Notes: generated from the letters alone by a model not told the origin. A DNA stretch of 47,519 nucleotides from Clostridia bacterium (GCA_003551215.1 PUMD01000134.1:1-47519); one strand, 5' to 3'. Positions 25,734-34,859 are shown, numbered from the stretch's first letter. A program made the numbers and translations.

Positions 25734-26168
25734 ATGATTGAAATGAACCTCGTGACAGTAGGCATGGCCCCAAAGGGGGACGGCAATATACTGGTTTTGC
25801 GGGAAGTTGATGGCGAGAGGATGCTGATTTTGGGTGTAGGATTCGCCGAGGCCACATCCATCGCCATGGCCGCGGAAGACGTTACCCCTCCACGACCGAT
25901 GACGCACGATCTCCTGTTGGACGTAATTCGGCGCCTGGGCGGCTCGGTGGTGCGTATGGTAGTCCATGATATGCGCGATGAGACTTTCATTGGACAGATT
26001 GAAGTCGAGACGGGACAGGGAATAATGGAAATCGATGCCCGCCCAAGCGATTGCATAGCCCTGGCCGTGCGCGAGGACTTTCCTATATTCGTTTCTGATG
26101 CAGTCATGGAGATGGCTGCCGTAACCCAGGACATGATCGGTGACGATGAGGACGACCCCTTAGAGTGA
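25734..26168 (+). CDS. Bifunctional nuclease (BFN/DUF151) domain protein
   Basis: The 144-residue product covers one BFN domain: the start with NLVTVGMAPKGDGNILVLREVDGERML, the ILGVGFAEATSIAMA helix (where most relatives read IWIG-EA-AI), THDLLLDVIRRLGG, and RPSDCIALAVREDFPIFVSDAVME, followed by an acidic tail. The family was named from a plant protein with DNase and RNase activity; bacterial members are common in gene neighbourhoods but their role is not well defined. GGGAGGGG stands before ATG 25734, which I prefer to the ATG at 25713 overlapping the coaX stop. It is the last gene of the ECF-S/coaX operon. Confidence 0.85.
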   Translation: MIEMNLVTVGMAPKGDGNILVLREVDGERMLILGVGFAEATSIAMAAEDVTPPRPMTHDLLLDVIRRLGGSVVRMVVHDMRDETFIGQIEVETGQGIMEIDARPSDCIALAVREDFPIFVSDAVMEMAAVTQDMIGDDEDDPLE

Positions 26169-26190
26169 ATCCGGTCATGCCGCCTGCGAA

Positions 26191-26237
26191 GGGAAAAATC
26201 TGGCGGGGCCGATGATCACCGAGACCACGGCCCCGCC
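26191..26237 (-). terminator. Terminator after proS
   Basis: GGCGGGGCC (26202-26210) pairs with GGCCCCGCC (26229-26237) over an 18-base loop. Read on the minus strand the stem is followed by AGATTTTTCCC, a proper T-run, so it ends proS transcription. The coaX operon converges from the other side and may use the same stem. Confidence 0.65.
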
Positions 26238-26272
26238 GACTGTTTGTCGATGCTCAGATGCTTCGGAGGTTC

Positions 26273-27721
26273 CTAGTAAGGTCTCGCGAATACTACGGTG
26301 CGGCCGCTTTCCGACCCGCAGCAAAGACAGGCCTGCTCTGAGTACTTCGCTTCGTCAAAGGGTATGCACTGTATCGTTGCTCCCGTTTTTTCCTTGACTT
26401 GCGCTTCACAGCCTGCATCACCACACCAACCAGCGAGGACGTATCCCCGGGGCCCGCTGATGATTTCCTTCAGCTGACTCATTTCGTCGACAGCGCGTGT
26501 ATTTTTTTCGCGGAAGTCGAGGGCCTGTTTAAACATGTTTTCTGATATGTCGTCCAAAACATCGGTCGTTTTTTGGGCCAGCCCTGACCAGGATACTGAT
26601 TCTTTGTCCCCGGTGTCACGCCGCACCAGCACCACCTGTTCGTCTTCCATGTCGCGCGGCCCCAGCTCGAGACGTATGGGCACCCCGCGCATCTCCCAGT
26701 CGTTGAACTTCCAACCCGGGGTGTAACCCTCCCGGTCGTCCAGGTGCACCGAAATACGCGCCTCTGCAAGCTCTTGCTGCAGCCTGTTTGCCTGCTGCAG
26801 CACCTCAGAACGGCTGTCCTGGCGGTATATGGGTACTATGACTGCCTGTTTGGGAGCGATCTTGGGGGGAAGCCTGAGACCACGGTCATCACCGTGGACC
26901 ATGATCACGGCTCCGATCAGCCGGTGCGACACCCCCCAGGAGGTTTGATGTACGAGCTTGTGTTCTCCGTCCTCATCCAGGAACTTGATATCCATTACCC
27001 TGGCGAATCCATCTCCCAGATAATGCGAGGTTCCCGCCTGAAGTCCGCGGCCGTCTCCCATGAGTGCCTCAACGGTGAAAGTGTCAACAGCGCCTGCGAA
27101 CTTTTCCCTTTCCGATTTGATGCCGTCGATTACCGGCACCGCCAGCTCCTCCTGCAGGAAGTCGCGGTACACCCCAACCATCATCCGGGCTCTCTTGCGG
27201 GCATCGTTTTCGTCCCGGTGACAGGTGTGACCCTCCTGCCACAGAAATTCTGAGGTGCGGATAAAGGGGTAGGTGGCTTTCTCCCAGCGCACGACGCTGC
27301 ACCACTGGTTGAGGACCATCGGTAGATCTCGGTAGGACTGGATCCAGCGGGAAAACATGGTCCCTATTATCGTCTCCGAACTGGGCCGAATGACCAGTTT
27401 TTCGGACAGCTCTTCTTCTCCCGCATGCGTTACCCAGGGGGCCTCAGGCGCAAAACCCTCTATGTGCTCTGCTTCTTTTTTGAATATGCTTTCCGGGATT
27501 AGCAGCGGGAAGTAAGCATTTTCTACTCCAGTTGCTTTGAATCTTTCATCCAGGTTGCTCTGCATTGCCTCCCATATGGCGAAGCCGTAGGGACGCACTG
27601 CGACGCAACCCCTTACCGGTGCGTAATCTGCCAGCTGTGCTTTCTGCACCACATCGAGGTACCAGCGGGAAAAATCCTCACCCTGCGGGGTGATTTCCTC
27701 CACGTACGAGTCCTGACTCAA
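26273..27721 (-). CDS. proS: Prolyl-tRNA synthetase, archaeal/eukaryotic-type (type 3)
   Basis: ProS charges tRNA-Pro. The 482-residue product lacks the long editing insertion of the common bacterial form and has the C-terminal zinc-binding-type domain of the type 3 enzyme. Class II motifs are seen as AVRPYGFAIWEAMQ (motif 1 region), RWEKATYPFIRTSEFLWQEGHT (motif 2), and GVSHRLIGAVIMVHGDDRGLRLPPK (motif 3 area); Cys pairs near the end (GWCGDAGCE, CLCCGS) would bind zinc. The ATG at 27721 is preceded by AAGGAGGGATAGCG (minus strand). It is single, with a T-box leader upstream and a terminator downstream, so expression should follow the charging level of tRNA-Pro. Confidence 0.95.
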   Translation of the reverse strand: MSQDSYVEEITPQGEDFSRWYLDVVQKAQLADYAPVRGCVAVRPYGFAIWEAMQSNLDERFKATGVENAYFPLLIPESIFKKEAEHIEGFAPEAPWVTHAGEEELSEKLVIRPSSETIIGTMFSRWIQSYRDLPMVLNQWCSVVRWEKATYPFIRTSEFLWQEGHTCHRDENDARKRARMMVGVYRDFLQEELAVPVIDGIKSEREKFAGAVDTFTVEALMGDGRGLQAGTSHYLGDGFARVMDIKFLDEDGEHKLVHQTSWGVSHRLIGAVIMVHGDDRGLRLPPKIAPKQAVIVPIYRQDSRSEVLQQANRLQQELAEARISVHLDDREGYTPGWKFNDWEMRGVPIRLELGPRDMEDEQVVLVRRDTGDKESVSWSGLAQKTTDVLDDISENMFKQALDFREKNTRAVDEMSQLKEIISGPRGYVLAGWCGDAGCEAQVKEKTGATIQCIPFDEAKYSEQACLCCGSESGRTVVFARPY

Positions 27722-27754
27722 CGCTATCCCTCCTTGTTTTTTTATTTAGCTCAG

Positions 27755-28000
27755 AGACGAAAAAACTCCCCGCCTCAAGGGACGGAGAGTATCCGCGTTA
27801 CCACCCTGATTCCGGGTTTGCTGCCCGGCGCTCAGACGATCCGTTATCGGGGATCAAACGCCCAGCTTATCACCGGGAACTCCGGGTCGGGGTCGAGGAG
27901 AGGGCCTGCCGGGCTCACACCATCTCCGGCTCGCTGAAGGTCCGCGAAGTTCTTCGAGTTACCCATCATCGCCATTTACTGACTTGACTTGATGTGAGTT
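27755..28000 (-). promoter_or_regulatory. T-box leader of proS
   Basis: On the minus strand the leader shows the stem I apical block GCCGGAGATGGTGTGAGCC (around 27913-27931), a CCC/CCG-containing segment in the specifier region (GACCCCGACCCGGAG), and the T-box GGGTGGTAACGCGG (near 27793-27806), close to the consensus TGGNACCGCG. It is followed by the terminator hairpin ACTCTCCGTC / GGCGGGGAGT with TTTTTT (27755-27790). Uncharged tRNA-Pro would stabilise the antiterminator. The specifier codon reading as proline is inferred from gene context. Confidence 0.88.
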
Positions 28001-28006
28001 AAGTTA

Positions 28007-28036
28007 ATCGTATCAGACTTCCTGTCGGGGCAGCAA
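28007..28036 (-). promoter_or_regulatory. Possible promoter for the proS T-box transcript
   Basis: On the minus strand TTGCTG (28031-28036) and TACGAT (28007-28012) are 18 bases apart, directly before the T-box leader. Each is a partial match; position is the main support. Confidence 0.35.
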
Positions 28037-28062
28037 GATGAACGGGCTGTTTTTTAATCAAC

Positions 28063-28095
28063 GTGCCGCACATCATAGAAAGTGACGTGCGGCAC
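28063..28095 (-). terminator. Inverted repeat after the orphan membrane protein gene
   Basis: GTGCCGCAC (28063-28071) pairs perfectly with GTGCGGCAC (28087-28095), 30 bases beyond the stop of the minus-strand gene. Downstream in the transcript direction there is an A-run, not a T-run, so it is only terminator-like. Confidence 0.45.
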
Positions 28096-28125
28096 TGGAT
28101 ACTGAGATTACATGCGTGGCCGAGT

Positions 28126-28983
28126 TCAGGAGGCTGAGCCGCGTCTGGTCATAAGCCACCCAAGGTTGCCCAAGATGATAAGCAGAGTGATGAAAACCAT
28201 CCCCAGTGAAATTATATCCTGAGTCATCACCGCGTAGCCCGGATGGTCGATAAGCAGCTCGTATTGGGCGCATCCAGTGGCGCCGGGGAGAATCCCCACA
28301 TACTGTCCAGCATCCTGATAGACCTTCGCACCGGGGACCGACATGGCGATAATCCCGACAGACATTTTGAGGCCGGTAGGTTCGTGCACATAGTCGACGT
28401 AATCCGCGCCGCCGGGGCTGCCGGACTCATATACTATTGCATGCCCCACGAAGTCCGGATGCAGGCGTTCAACCTGCATGCCCAGAGGCATGTCATCCAG
28501 ACGGCTGCCGTCATGGTCGACTCCACGGAAAGTATCGTAAAGGTCCGTGGTTGCGCTCCGCAGGACTACTGAAGCCCCACCGGGCCGGAAGCCCAGGTTA
28601 ATCACATCTACTCCGTACTCGATGTGATCATAGGCCGGATCCTCCAGAACATTGTTCAGAGCGGTGGCGAACATTCGACCGCCCTGCTCCCACATGGCCA
28701 TTCCGACTACTGGTACGCCGAGGTCAAAGGCGTGACGCAGAGTGGCCTCGACCATGGGGCCCAGCTCACCCCAGGAGCCAGGACCGAAGGCAGCATCGAG
28801 CCAGAGCACCTGATCGGTTCCTGCCAATCCTTCCACGACACCGTGGTAAATGCGGGTGTCTCGTGAGATCTCGATAGGCAGTCCTATGGGGTTGAACATG
28901 ATGGCTGCCACAAGGATGAACAGCAAAGCATAGATGAGGCGCCGATCTATGGTCATAAATCTCTGCCAGAAAGTGTTTTCCAT
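28126..28983 (-). CDS. Uncharacterised protein anchored by two membrane helices
   Basis: The 285-residue product has one helix near the N-terminus (about 17-36, YALLFILVAAIMFNPIGLPI) and one near the C-terminus (about 255-275, LGMVFITLLIILGNLGWLM), with a soluble domain of some 215 residues between them. That domain has motifs WLDAAFGPGSWGELGPM, LRHAFDLGVPVVGMAMWEQGG, VDVINLGFRPGG, and MSVGIIAMSVPGAKVY, which look like a conserved alpha/beta fold; I believe related proteins exist in other anaerobes but cannot name a function. ATG 28983 is preferred because GAGGTGGAGG precedes it; GTG 28992 lies within that SD. It is monocistronic, with a long upstream gap and no informative neighbours. Confidence 0.7.
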   Translation of the reverse strand: MENTFWQRFMTIDRRLIYALLFILVAAIMFNPIGLPIEISRDTRIYHGVVEGLAGTDQVLWLDAAFGPGSWGELGPMVEATLRHAFDLGVPVVGMAMWEQGGRMFATALNNVLEDPAYDHIEYGVDVINLGFRPGGASVVLRSATTDLYDTFRGVDHDGSRLDDMPLGMQVERLHPDFVGHAIVYESGSPGGADYVDYVHEPTGLKMSVGIIAMSVPGAKVYQDAGQYVGILPGATGCAQYELLIDHPGYAVMTQDIISLGMVFITLLIILGNLGWLMTRRGSAS

Positions 28984-29468
28984 TCCCTCCACCTCTTTTC
29001 TTTTGATTCCGCTTCAGCAGAGGAAGTACCTGCGGTGGGTAATCCATCTCTGCCTGGCAGTCATACTGATTTGACCTGGAAACTCAGCAAATCGACATGT
29101 GGGTGGTTGGCCGGAGTGCTGCTGTGCAGGGCATCACGTCTGCTCTTTGCATCAGCCTGACGGGCGACAGTAGTATGCTGAGCAGGTATGCTACCCGCCT
29201 GGTGCTGTTAAAGAATGGTTATAAGCGTACAACGAGCAGCACTCACCATATGAATCATTACTTGGGTATTGAGACAACATTAGCATAATTTTTGCAACCT
29301 GTAAAGCATTTCATATGTGGAAAGCAGAAACTTTTAGGGGGGTTTTGCAGGGGATAATCTGGCCTGGCCGTATGATTTTTTCTCGGGTGCAGCCCCCTTT
29401 GCTGGTCGGAAAGGGGGCTGCTTTGGCGGAGTTGACCGCAGACAATCAATGGGACGATCAGTGCCAGT
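28984..29468. other. 485-base stretch without a gene between lon-like gene and orphan membrane protein
   Basis: No coding frame with an SD is seen. The part near 29200-29320 is AT-rich and may hold regulatory sites. A perfect 12-bp inverted repeat lies at 29389-29421. The minus strand near the downstream gene contains TTGCTG with a TATGAC 19 bases later as a weak promoter candidate. Short repeats AGCATACC and AGCATACT (minus strand) stand 13 bases apart near 29170-29195. Nothing else is recognised. Confidence 0.45.
29389..29421 (-). terminator. 12-bp inverted repeat after the Lon-like protease gene
   Basis: GCAGCCCCCTTT (29389-29400) pairs perfectly with AAAGGGGGCTGC (29410-29421), loop of 9 bases, 48 bases beyond the stop of the minus-strand gene. 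In the transcript direction it is followed by an A-run (GAGAAAAAATC), so it lacks the usual T-run. Confidence 0.5.
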
Positions 29469-31913
29469 TTATTCGTCATGCTCCGTGTCATCGGAATGCT
29501 GAGTAAAATCCCGCAGGGCTGCGGCCATCTGACGCAGCTGCCTGTCGGCCCGTCCAAAAACGGTGTCTTTTGGGAACTGCTCGCCCGGTTTGCGTTCTCC
29601 TGCCGGTATCGCAGTCAGCAGCTCGACTGCCTGCTTGGCGGTCCTCGCTGTCCATACGTGGAAGTCTCCCGTTTCAACTGCTTGTATTACTTCATCTTTG
29701 AGCATGAGGTTATCGGCGTTTTGCTCGGGTATGAGTACTCCCTGCTCACCGGTTAGACCGGCAGCCTTGCAGGTGAGGTAAAAGCCCTCGATCTTCTCAT
29801 TTACTCCACCAACCGGCTGAAGGAGGCCTTTTTGGTTAACCGAGCCCGTTACCGCCACCGATTGCTTGACCGGTACGTCAGCCAGAGCAGACAGAAGGGC
29901 AACCAGCTCGGCCACCGAAGCACTATCACCCTCGACGCCTCCGTAGGTCTGCTCAAAGGTTATGCTGGCCGACAGTGACAGGGGTTTGTCATAGGCGAAC
30001 TGGTCTGCCAGGTAACCGGCCAGGATCATCACGCCCTTGCTGTGGATTGAACCGCTCATCTTCACCTCGCGTTCTACATTGACAACTCCCTCGTTGCCAA
30101 GGTGCACGTTGGCGGTGATGCGTACCGGGGCACCAAAAGAATAATCACCAAGAGCAGTTACCTGAAGGGCGTTTATTTGACCGGCGACGCTTCCGTCGGT
30201 GTCTACCAGGATCTTGCCCCGTTCTATGGCCTCCCGGATGTGGCTTTCAACCAGGTTCGAGCGGTACATCTTCTCTTCGATGGCCTTGGCTACATGATCT
30301 ACGGTTACGCAGTCAGCTTCTTGCAGACGGGCCCAGCCATCGGCCTCATAGACGATTTCCACAACTTCGTTGAAGCGGGAGGACAGTTTGGTCTGATCTC
30401 CGGCCAGGCGGGAGCTGTAGTCGCATATTCGGGCAACGGCTGAGCGGTCATACGGCAGGAGATCCTCGCGTTTTTGAACTGACCGGATGAACTTTGCGTA
30501 CTCCTGCAGGTGCTCATCTGACCGCTGCATCTGAACATCGAAGTCGGCCTTGATCTTGAAGTACTTGCCGAAATCATCGTCGTAGGTGGAAAGCAGGTAG
30601 TAGATAAGCGGTGAACCCATGAGCACTATTTTTACTTCAAGGGGTATGGAATCAGGCTGAATAGCGGTGGTGGGCACAAGACGGAACTGCTCGCCGATGT
30701 TTTCTATTCGAATGCAGCTGTCTTTCAGGGTCCGTTTGAGGGCATCCCAGCATAGAGGATCCCGGAGCACGTCTTCTGCCCGCAGTATCAGATATCCGCC
30801 GTTAGCTTTGTGAAGGGCTCCGGGCCTGATCAAGGTGTGGTCAGTAGTCAGGGTCCCCATCCGGCTCTCATATTCAACCTTACCCAGCAGGTTGTAGTAG
30901 ATGGGGTTTGCTTCCTCAATTACCGGTGCTCCCTCAGTATCGGAGTTGTTGACCAGAAGGTTCACTTCATATCGGTCCGTATCGGAAGAGGAGCCCCCAG
31001 TCCCCTGTATGAGGGCCAGCTGCCGGGAGGTCTCATCGTCACTGCCCTCCTTGAACTCATCGAGGTTGCTGATTATATCCTCATGTACTTCGTCCAGGTA
31101 GGAGCAGATTTGCGGGAAGTCAGCATATTTTTCTTTCAGCTGCTCAAACAGCGGACGAATTGCAAAAGAGCCCATGCGCTTTTCCAGGTCGCGAATGGCA
31201 GATTTTGCCTCCTGTTCGTTCTGCCTGACCTGTCTTATTGACCGGCGGATGCGCCGCTGTATTTCATTTCCTTTTTCATCTATTTCTCGGCGTCGCTCCT
31301 CGGGCAGCGCCTGGTATTCTTCCTGCTGCATGGGGTTCCCTGCGTCGTTCAACGGTACAGTGGTGAAACCCCCAGCACCTCTCTGTAGGGCGAAACCCTG
31401 CTCACGCACTTCCTCCTCGAGGTTCTGCAGGGTTTCGGTTGTCTTGGTCTGATATTTTTCAATGATCTCAGCGCGCTGCTTTTCAAAGTTGCCGCTGTCA
31501 AATTCATGCGTAATGGCTGTGCGCGCGTCCTCTACCAGTTCTTCCATGTCATTTCTGAAAGTCTCGCCCCAGCCTGCGGGCAGCGATACCGCCTGCGGTT
31601 GCTCGGGGTCAGTGAAATTGTACAGATAGAGCCAGTCAGAGGGGGGCTCCTCCTGTTTTGCCTTGCTCTGCAGGGCGGCTTTGGCATAGGTGCTTTTGCC
31701 CGTGCCGGGAGGACCGGCCATGAATATATTATAACCAGGGTTGTTGACCTCGAGTCCGAACTCGACGGACCGCAGGGCCCTTTCCTGTCCTATTATGCCC
31801 TCCTGGGGCGACTCCTCTTCTGTGGTGGCGAAGCCGTAAAATTCGGGGTCGCATGTGTTTTTCAGTTCATGCGGCTGCAATCTATAACACTTACTGGATG
31901 AGTTATCGGACAT
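29469..31913 (-). CDS. Lon-like ATP-dependent protease (LonB/YcbZ type, AAA_32 + Lon C-terminal domain)
   Basis: The 814-residue product is a soluble Lon relative with an ATPase and a protease on one chain. The N-terminal part gives EGIIGQERALRSVEFGL and Walker A GPPGTGKS (67-74). A long charged, coiled-coil-rich insertion follows (about 130-290), then HKANGGYLILRAEDVL and PDSIPLEVKIVLMGSPLIYYLL of the AAA core. The protease domain at the end has the Ser in GDSAS (S664) and the Lys in VNEKIEGFY (K707); the 43-residue spacing matches Lon. No membrane segment is seen, so it is not the archaeal membrane LonB. AAGGGAG precedes the ATG at 31913. The M16 peptidase lies upstream on the same strand. 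Substrates unknown. Confidence 0.9.
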   Translation of the reverse strand: MSDNSSSKCYRLQPHELKNTCDPEFYGFATTEEESPQEGIIGQERALRSVEFGLEVNNPGYNIFMAGPPGTGKSTYAKAALQSKAKQEEPPSDWLYLYNFTDPEQPQAVSLPAGWGETFRNDMEELVEDARTAITHEFDSGNFEKQRAEIIEKYQTKTTETLQNLEEEVREQGFALQRGAGGFTTVPLNDAGNPMQQEEYQALPEERRREIDEKGNEIQRRIRRSIRQVRQNEQEAKSAIRDLEKRMGSFAIRPLFEQLKEKYADFPQICSYLDEVHEDIISNLDEFKEGSDDETSRQLALIQGTGGSSSDTDRYEVNLLVNNSDTEGAPVIEEANPIYYNLLGKVEYESRMGTLTTDHTLIRPGALHKANGGYLILRAEDVLRDPLCWDALKRTLKDSCIRIENIGEQFRLVPTTAIQPDSIPLEVKIVLMGSPLIYYLLSTYDDDFGKYFKIKADFDVQMQRSDEHLQEYAKFIRSVQKREDLLPYDRSAVARICDYSSRLAGDQTKLSSRFNEVVEIVYEADGWARLQEADCVTVDHVAKAIEEKMYRSNLVESHIREAIERGKILVDTDGSVAGQINALQVTALGDYSFGAPVRITANVHLGNEGVVNVEREVKMSGSIHSKGVMILAGYLADQFAYDKPLSLSASITFEQTYGGVEGDSASVAELVALLSALADVPVKQSVAVTGSVNQKGLLQPVGGVNEKIEGFYLTCKAAGLTGEQGVLIPEQNADNLMLKDEVIQAVETGDFHVWTARTAKQAVELLTAIPAGERKPGEQFPKDTVFGRADRQLRQMAAALRDFTQHSDDTEHDE

Positions 31914-31953
31914 CGTTCAGCTCCCTTCTGTTAGGAGTTAGCAATACCGGATG

Positions 31954-31979
31954 CGGCCGGCGCAACTCCTCGCCGGCCG
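31954..31979 (-). terminator. Inverted repeat between the M16 and Lon-like genes
   Basis: CGGCCGGCG (31954-31962) pairs with CGCCGGCCG (31971-31979), loop of 8 bases, in the 98-base gap. There is no T-run, and the two genes read the same way, so it could be a weak terminator or an RNA-processing site. Confidence 0.4.
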
Positions 31980-32011
31980 GTTGATAGACTATTTCTTCAC
32001 CTCAGGGTTAA

Positions 32012-34711
32012 TTACCTTCCAGCGGGCCGCTGTTCGGGAGGCCCGACAGAAGCCACAAAGTATGCCTCTGGGTTCACGTGCTTTGCGAAGGCTTGCTGCA
32101 CTTGCTCGGTTTCTATGACCCTGAAACGCTCAGAATAGGTCGACAGGTAATCAAGACCCAGCTGGTAGTATTCTATATTGAGCAGGTTGGTGACCAGTCC
32201 CCTGGTGGTCTCCAGGCTGATCTGAGCGTTCCCCAGCAGGTATCCCTTGATCTCGGCCAGTTCTTCGTTGGAAGGCGGTGTGCAGACCAGCCTCCGTAGG
32301 TGTTCTTCAATCCCCTGCAGCAGGCGTTGTTGATTGGCCGGGTCGACTCCCGCCTTGATTGCCCACGTGCCGCCGCCGCGTACGGCATTGAGGCGGCTGG
32401 AGATGTGGTAGGCGAGCCCCTGTCTGTCGCGCAGTTCGCGGCCGATACGCCCACCCAACCCGACCCCTCCCAGCAACAAAAACGCCAGGCGGAGTGCGTC
32501 GTAATCGGGATGCTGGCGGGGGATAGCAGGAGCCCCGGCAGCGATGTCAGTTTGCGATTTGCCGCCGACGGCCATGCTTTCACGCAGAATTTCGCTCGGC
32601 TGCCTGGGTGAAGGCACCTCAATACACGACCGGATGTCCTGAGGTTTTTTGCTATCCAGCCATTGGCTGAGCAACTCTGCTGCTTCCTTGGCCATTTGAG
32701 CTGGAGGCAGGTCTGCTACTGCCACCACCACGGCATCCTGCGGGTGGTAGTGCTTATGATACAGGCTGAGGAGGTCCTCTCTGGTGATGTTCTGTATCCC
32801 CTCGGCGGTGCCGATGGCGGGATGGTGGAAGGGATGGCCCTGTGGATAGATCATCTGCTTTAGGGTGCGGTTGGCCAGGTATTCGGTGTTGTCCTCCTGT
32901 TCATCCAGCACGGCTGCCAGGCGCCGTTGGGCCTTCTGCAGTTCCTCGACCGGAAAAACCGCATCCGTCAACAGATCGACAGCAAATTGCAGGGCCTGCC
33001 GACGGTCCTCAGGTAGACTCTGCAGCGACAGCACGGTTGTCTCGCTGCTGACTGAGCTGGAAAACCCCATGCCCAAAGCATCCATTGCCGAGGCCAGCTG
33101 TTCACTGTTGCGATTGCTGGTACCCGCATCTATAAGGTCGCCCATGAGGTAGGAGGCGCCCTCCTTGCTATCCGGGTCGCACATGCTGCCAGAGGGGATA
33201 AGCACCGAGGCCCGAAACAGCCTGCATCCGTCGTGGCGGTATCCGAGGAAAGTGGCGCCTCCCGGCATAGTACAGCGGCAAATATCATCCGGGCCTGGCA
33301 GCTTCGGGGCGGTGTTGGCGGAAGATTCAGGGGGTTGCCCCATCGCCTGCGGATATCCACTGTCGCGGTATCCGCGAACCGACGATTTTGCCTGGGGAGT
33401 TTCATCTGGTGCGGAGGAGGACCGCGGTGCCTGCGGGGGGCGTTCGGGTAGAAACCAACCGGTAGTCTGTCGCTGGGGCTGCAGATACCGATCGCATACG
33501 CGCCGCACATCTTCTGCGGTTACCTGCTGCACTTGCTGTGGGAAACTGTCATAAAACTCCCAGCTGGATATGATCGACAGCGCTCCGAGTCCGCTGGCCA
33601 GGGAAGCTACCCCCTCGCTGTAGGCGTGTTGAGCCACCAGCTGTTTTTGCGCCCGCTGCAGCTCCTCAGAGCTGGGCCCTTTTTCTCTGAGCTCATCCAG
33701 CAGCCGGTTCAGCTCCTCTTCTGCCTGTCGGCTCTCCGTATTGGGAGTGGGAATTAACGAGAGGCCGAAAAGATGGGGGTCCAGTGCGTAGGTTGCGGAA
33801 GCTGCAGCATACACTGCCGTGCCCGTGCGGACCAGCTGGCGGTACATGCGGCTGCTTTTCCCCATGGAGGCGTTGCCCAGGCCAAAGGGCCACGTACCTC
33901 CGCTGAGTATCGCTTCAGTTACGTGCAGTGGGACGATGTCGGGATGAGAGGCTGCCGGTATGTGAAAAACAGTGTAAAGGCGCCGGTTCCGACCGGGACG
34001 CCTTACAGTGACCCTTTTGGCACCCTGCTGCGGGGGTTCTGTAGTGTTCACCGGGGGAATTTCTGGTCCCGGATCTATTTTGCCGAAATGTTCGGACAGA
34101 AGATTTTTCGCGTCCTCGGGATCAGCATCGCCCACCAGCACTGCGGTCGCGTTTCGCGGGGTGTAGTACGTGCGGTAGTAGTCGTAAAGCTGGTCACGTT
34201 CCAGGTTGCGCAGGTCCTGTGTTTGCCCTATGACCATCTGTCGATAGGGGTGCACCGAGAAGGCGGTCGAGCGCACTGTCTCTGTCAGCCAAAAAGCAGG
34301 GTTATTCTCGCTGCCCTGTCTTTCAGAAAGAACGACTTCGCGTTCGCGCTCGAATTCTTCGTCTGAGATGGTGCAGTTTGTCATACGGTCTGCCTCGATT
34401 TTTACTGCCAGCTGCAGGTGTTCCGACGGCAGCACCTCATAAAAGGCAGTATAGTCGTCTCCGGTAAATCCGTTCCACCGGCCGCCATGTGCTGTGATCA
34501 GACGGTCAATCTGCCCGGCGGGAAACCGTGCAGTTCCCTTAAACAGCATATGTTCAACCATGTGGGATATCCCCGTGCTTCCGGGGACCTCATTTCGAGC
34601 TCCCACCCGGTACCATACAAAGAAGGCGACTACCGGAGCCCGGCGGTCGGGTCGGATCAGGGCATTCATGCCGTTTTTCAGTTCAATATTCAGTGTTTCA
34701 GATGTGGTCAC
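32012..34711 (-). CDS. M16 family zinc peptidase with two tandem M16 units
   Basis: The 899-residue product holds two pitrilysin-like halves. The first has the inverted zinc site HMVEH (H50, E53, H54), a downstream Glu-rich helix (EFEREREVVLSERQG), and the HFSVHPYR-like segment FSVHPYRQMVIG. The second half, from about residue 470, lacks a zinc site and ends with the R/Y motif LRDRQGLAYHISS, as in families where one half is catalytic and the other supportive. A Pro/Ser-rich linker (~415-470) joins them. No signal peptide, so it is probably cytosolic and degrades peptides. The start is a GTG at 34711 with GAGGGG some distance upstream and a TATAAT further up. It lies upstream of the Lon-like gene. 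Confidence 0.9.
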   Translation of the reverse strand: MTTSETLNIELKNGMNALIRPDRRAPVVAFFVWYRVGARNEVPGSTGISHMVEHMLFKGTARFPAGQIDRLITAHGGRWNGFTGDDYTAFYEVLPSEHLQLAVKIEADRMTNCTISDEEFEREREVVLSERQGSENNPAFWLTETVRSTAFSVHPYRQMVIGQTQDLRNLERDQLYDYYRTYYTPRNATAVLVGDADPEDAKNLLSEHFGKIDPGPEIPPVNTTEPPQQGAKRVTVRRPGRNRRLYTVFHIPAASHPDIVPLHVTEAILSGGTWPFGLGNASMGKSSRMYRQLVRTGTAVYAAASATYALDPHLFGLSLIPTPNTESRQAEEELNRLLDELREKGPSSEELQRAQKQLVAQHAYSEGVASLASGLGALSIISSWEFYDSFPQQVQQVTAEDVRRVCDRYLQPQRQTTGWFLPERPPQAPRSSSAPDETPQAKSSVRGYRDSGYPQAMGQPPESSANTAPKLPGPDDICRCTMPGGATFLGYRHDGCRLFRASVLIPSGSMCDPDSKEGASYLMGDLIDAGTSNRNSEQLASAMDALGMGFSSSVSSETTVLSLQSLPEDRRQALQFAVDLLTDAVFPVEELQKAQRRLAAVLDEQEDNTEYLANRTLKQMIYPQGHPFHHPAIGTAEGIQNITREDLLSLYHKHYHPQDAVVVAVADLPPAQMAKEAAELLSQWLDSKKPQDIRSCIEVPSPRQPSEILRESMAVGGKSQTDIAAGAPAIPRQHPDYDALRLAFLLLGGVGLGGRIGRELRDRQGLAYHISSRLNAVRGGGTWAIKAGVDPANQQRLLQGIEEHLRRLVCTPPSNEELAEIKGYLLGNAQISLETTRGLVTNLLNIEYYQLGLDYLSTYSERFRVIETEQVQQAFAKHVNPEAYFVASVGPPEQRPAGR

Positions 34712-34750
34712 CTCAGAATCAGCCCCTCATAGTTGCTTTGCTTCAGTACA

Positions 34751-34756
34751 ATTATA
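34751..34756 (-). promoter_or_regulatory. TATAAT -10 element ahead of the M16 gene
   Basis: A perfect TATAAT on the minus strand lies about 40 bases before the GTG at 34711, in the divergent gap of 148 bases. I see no good -35 hexamer at normal spacing, so strength is unclear. Confidence 0.35.
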
Positions 34757-34859
34757 GTGTGCGCCAATTCCCTACCAGATTACCGCAAATCCCCATCCAT
34801 TGTCACATCTAACGTTATAAAATGTTCTCAGCTGCTGTAAGTATATCCGGGGGTTCGTC

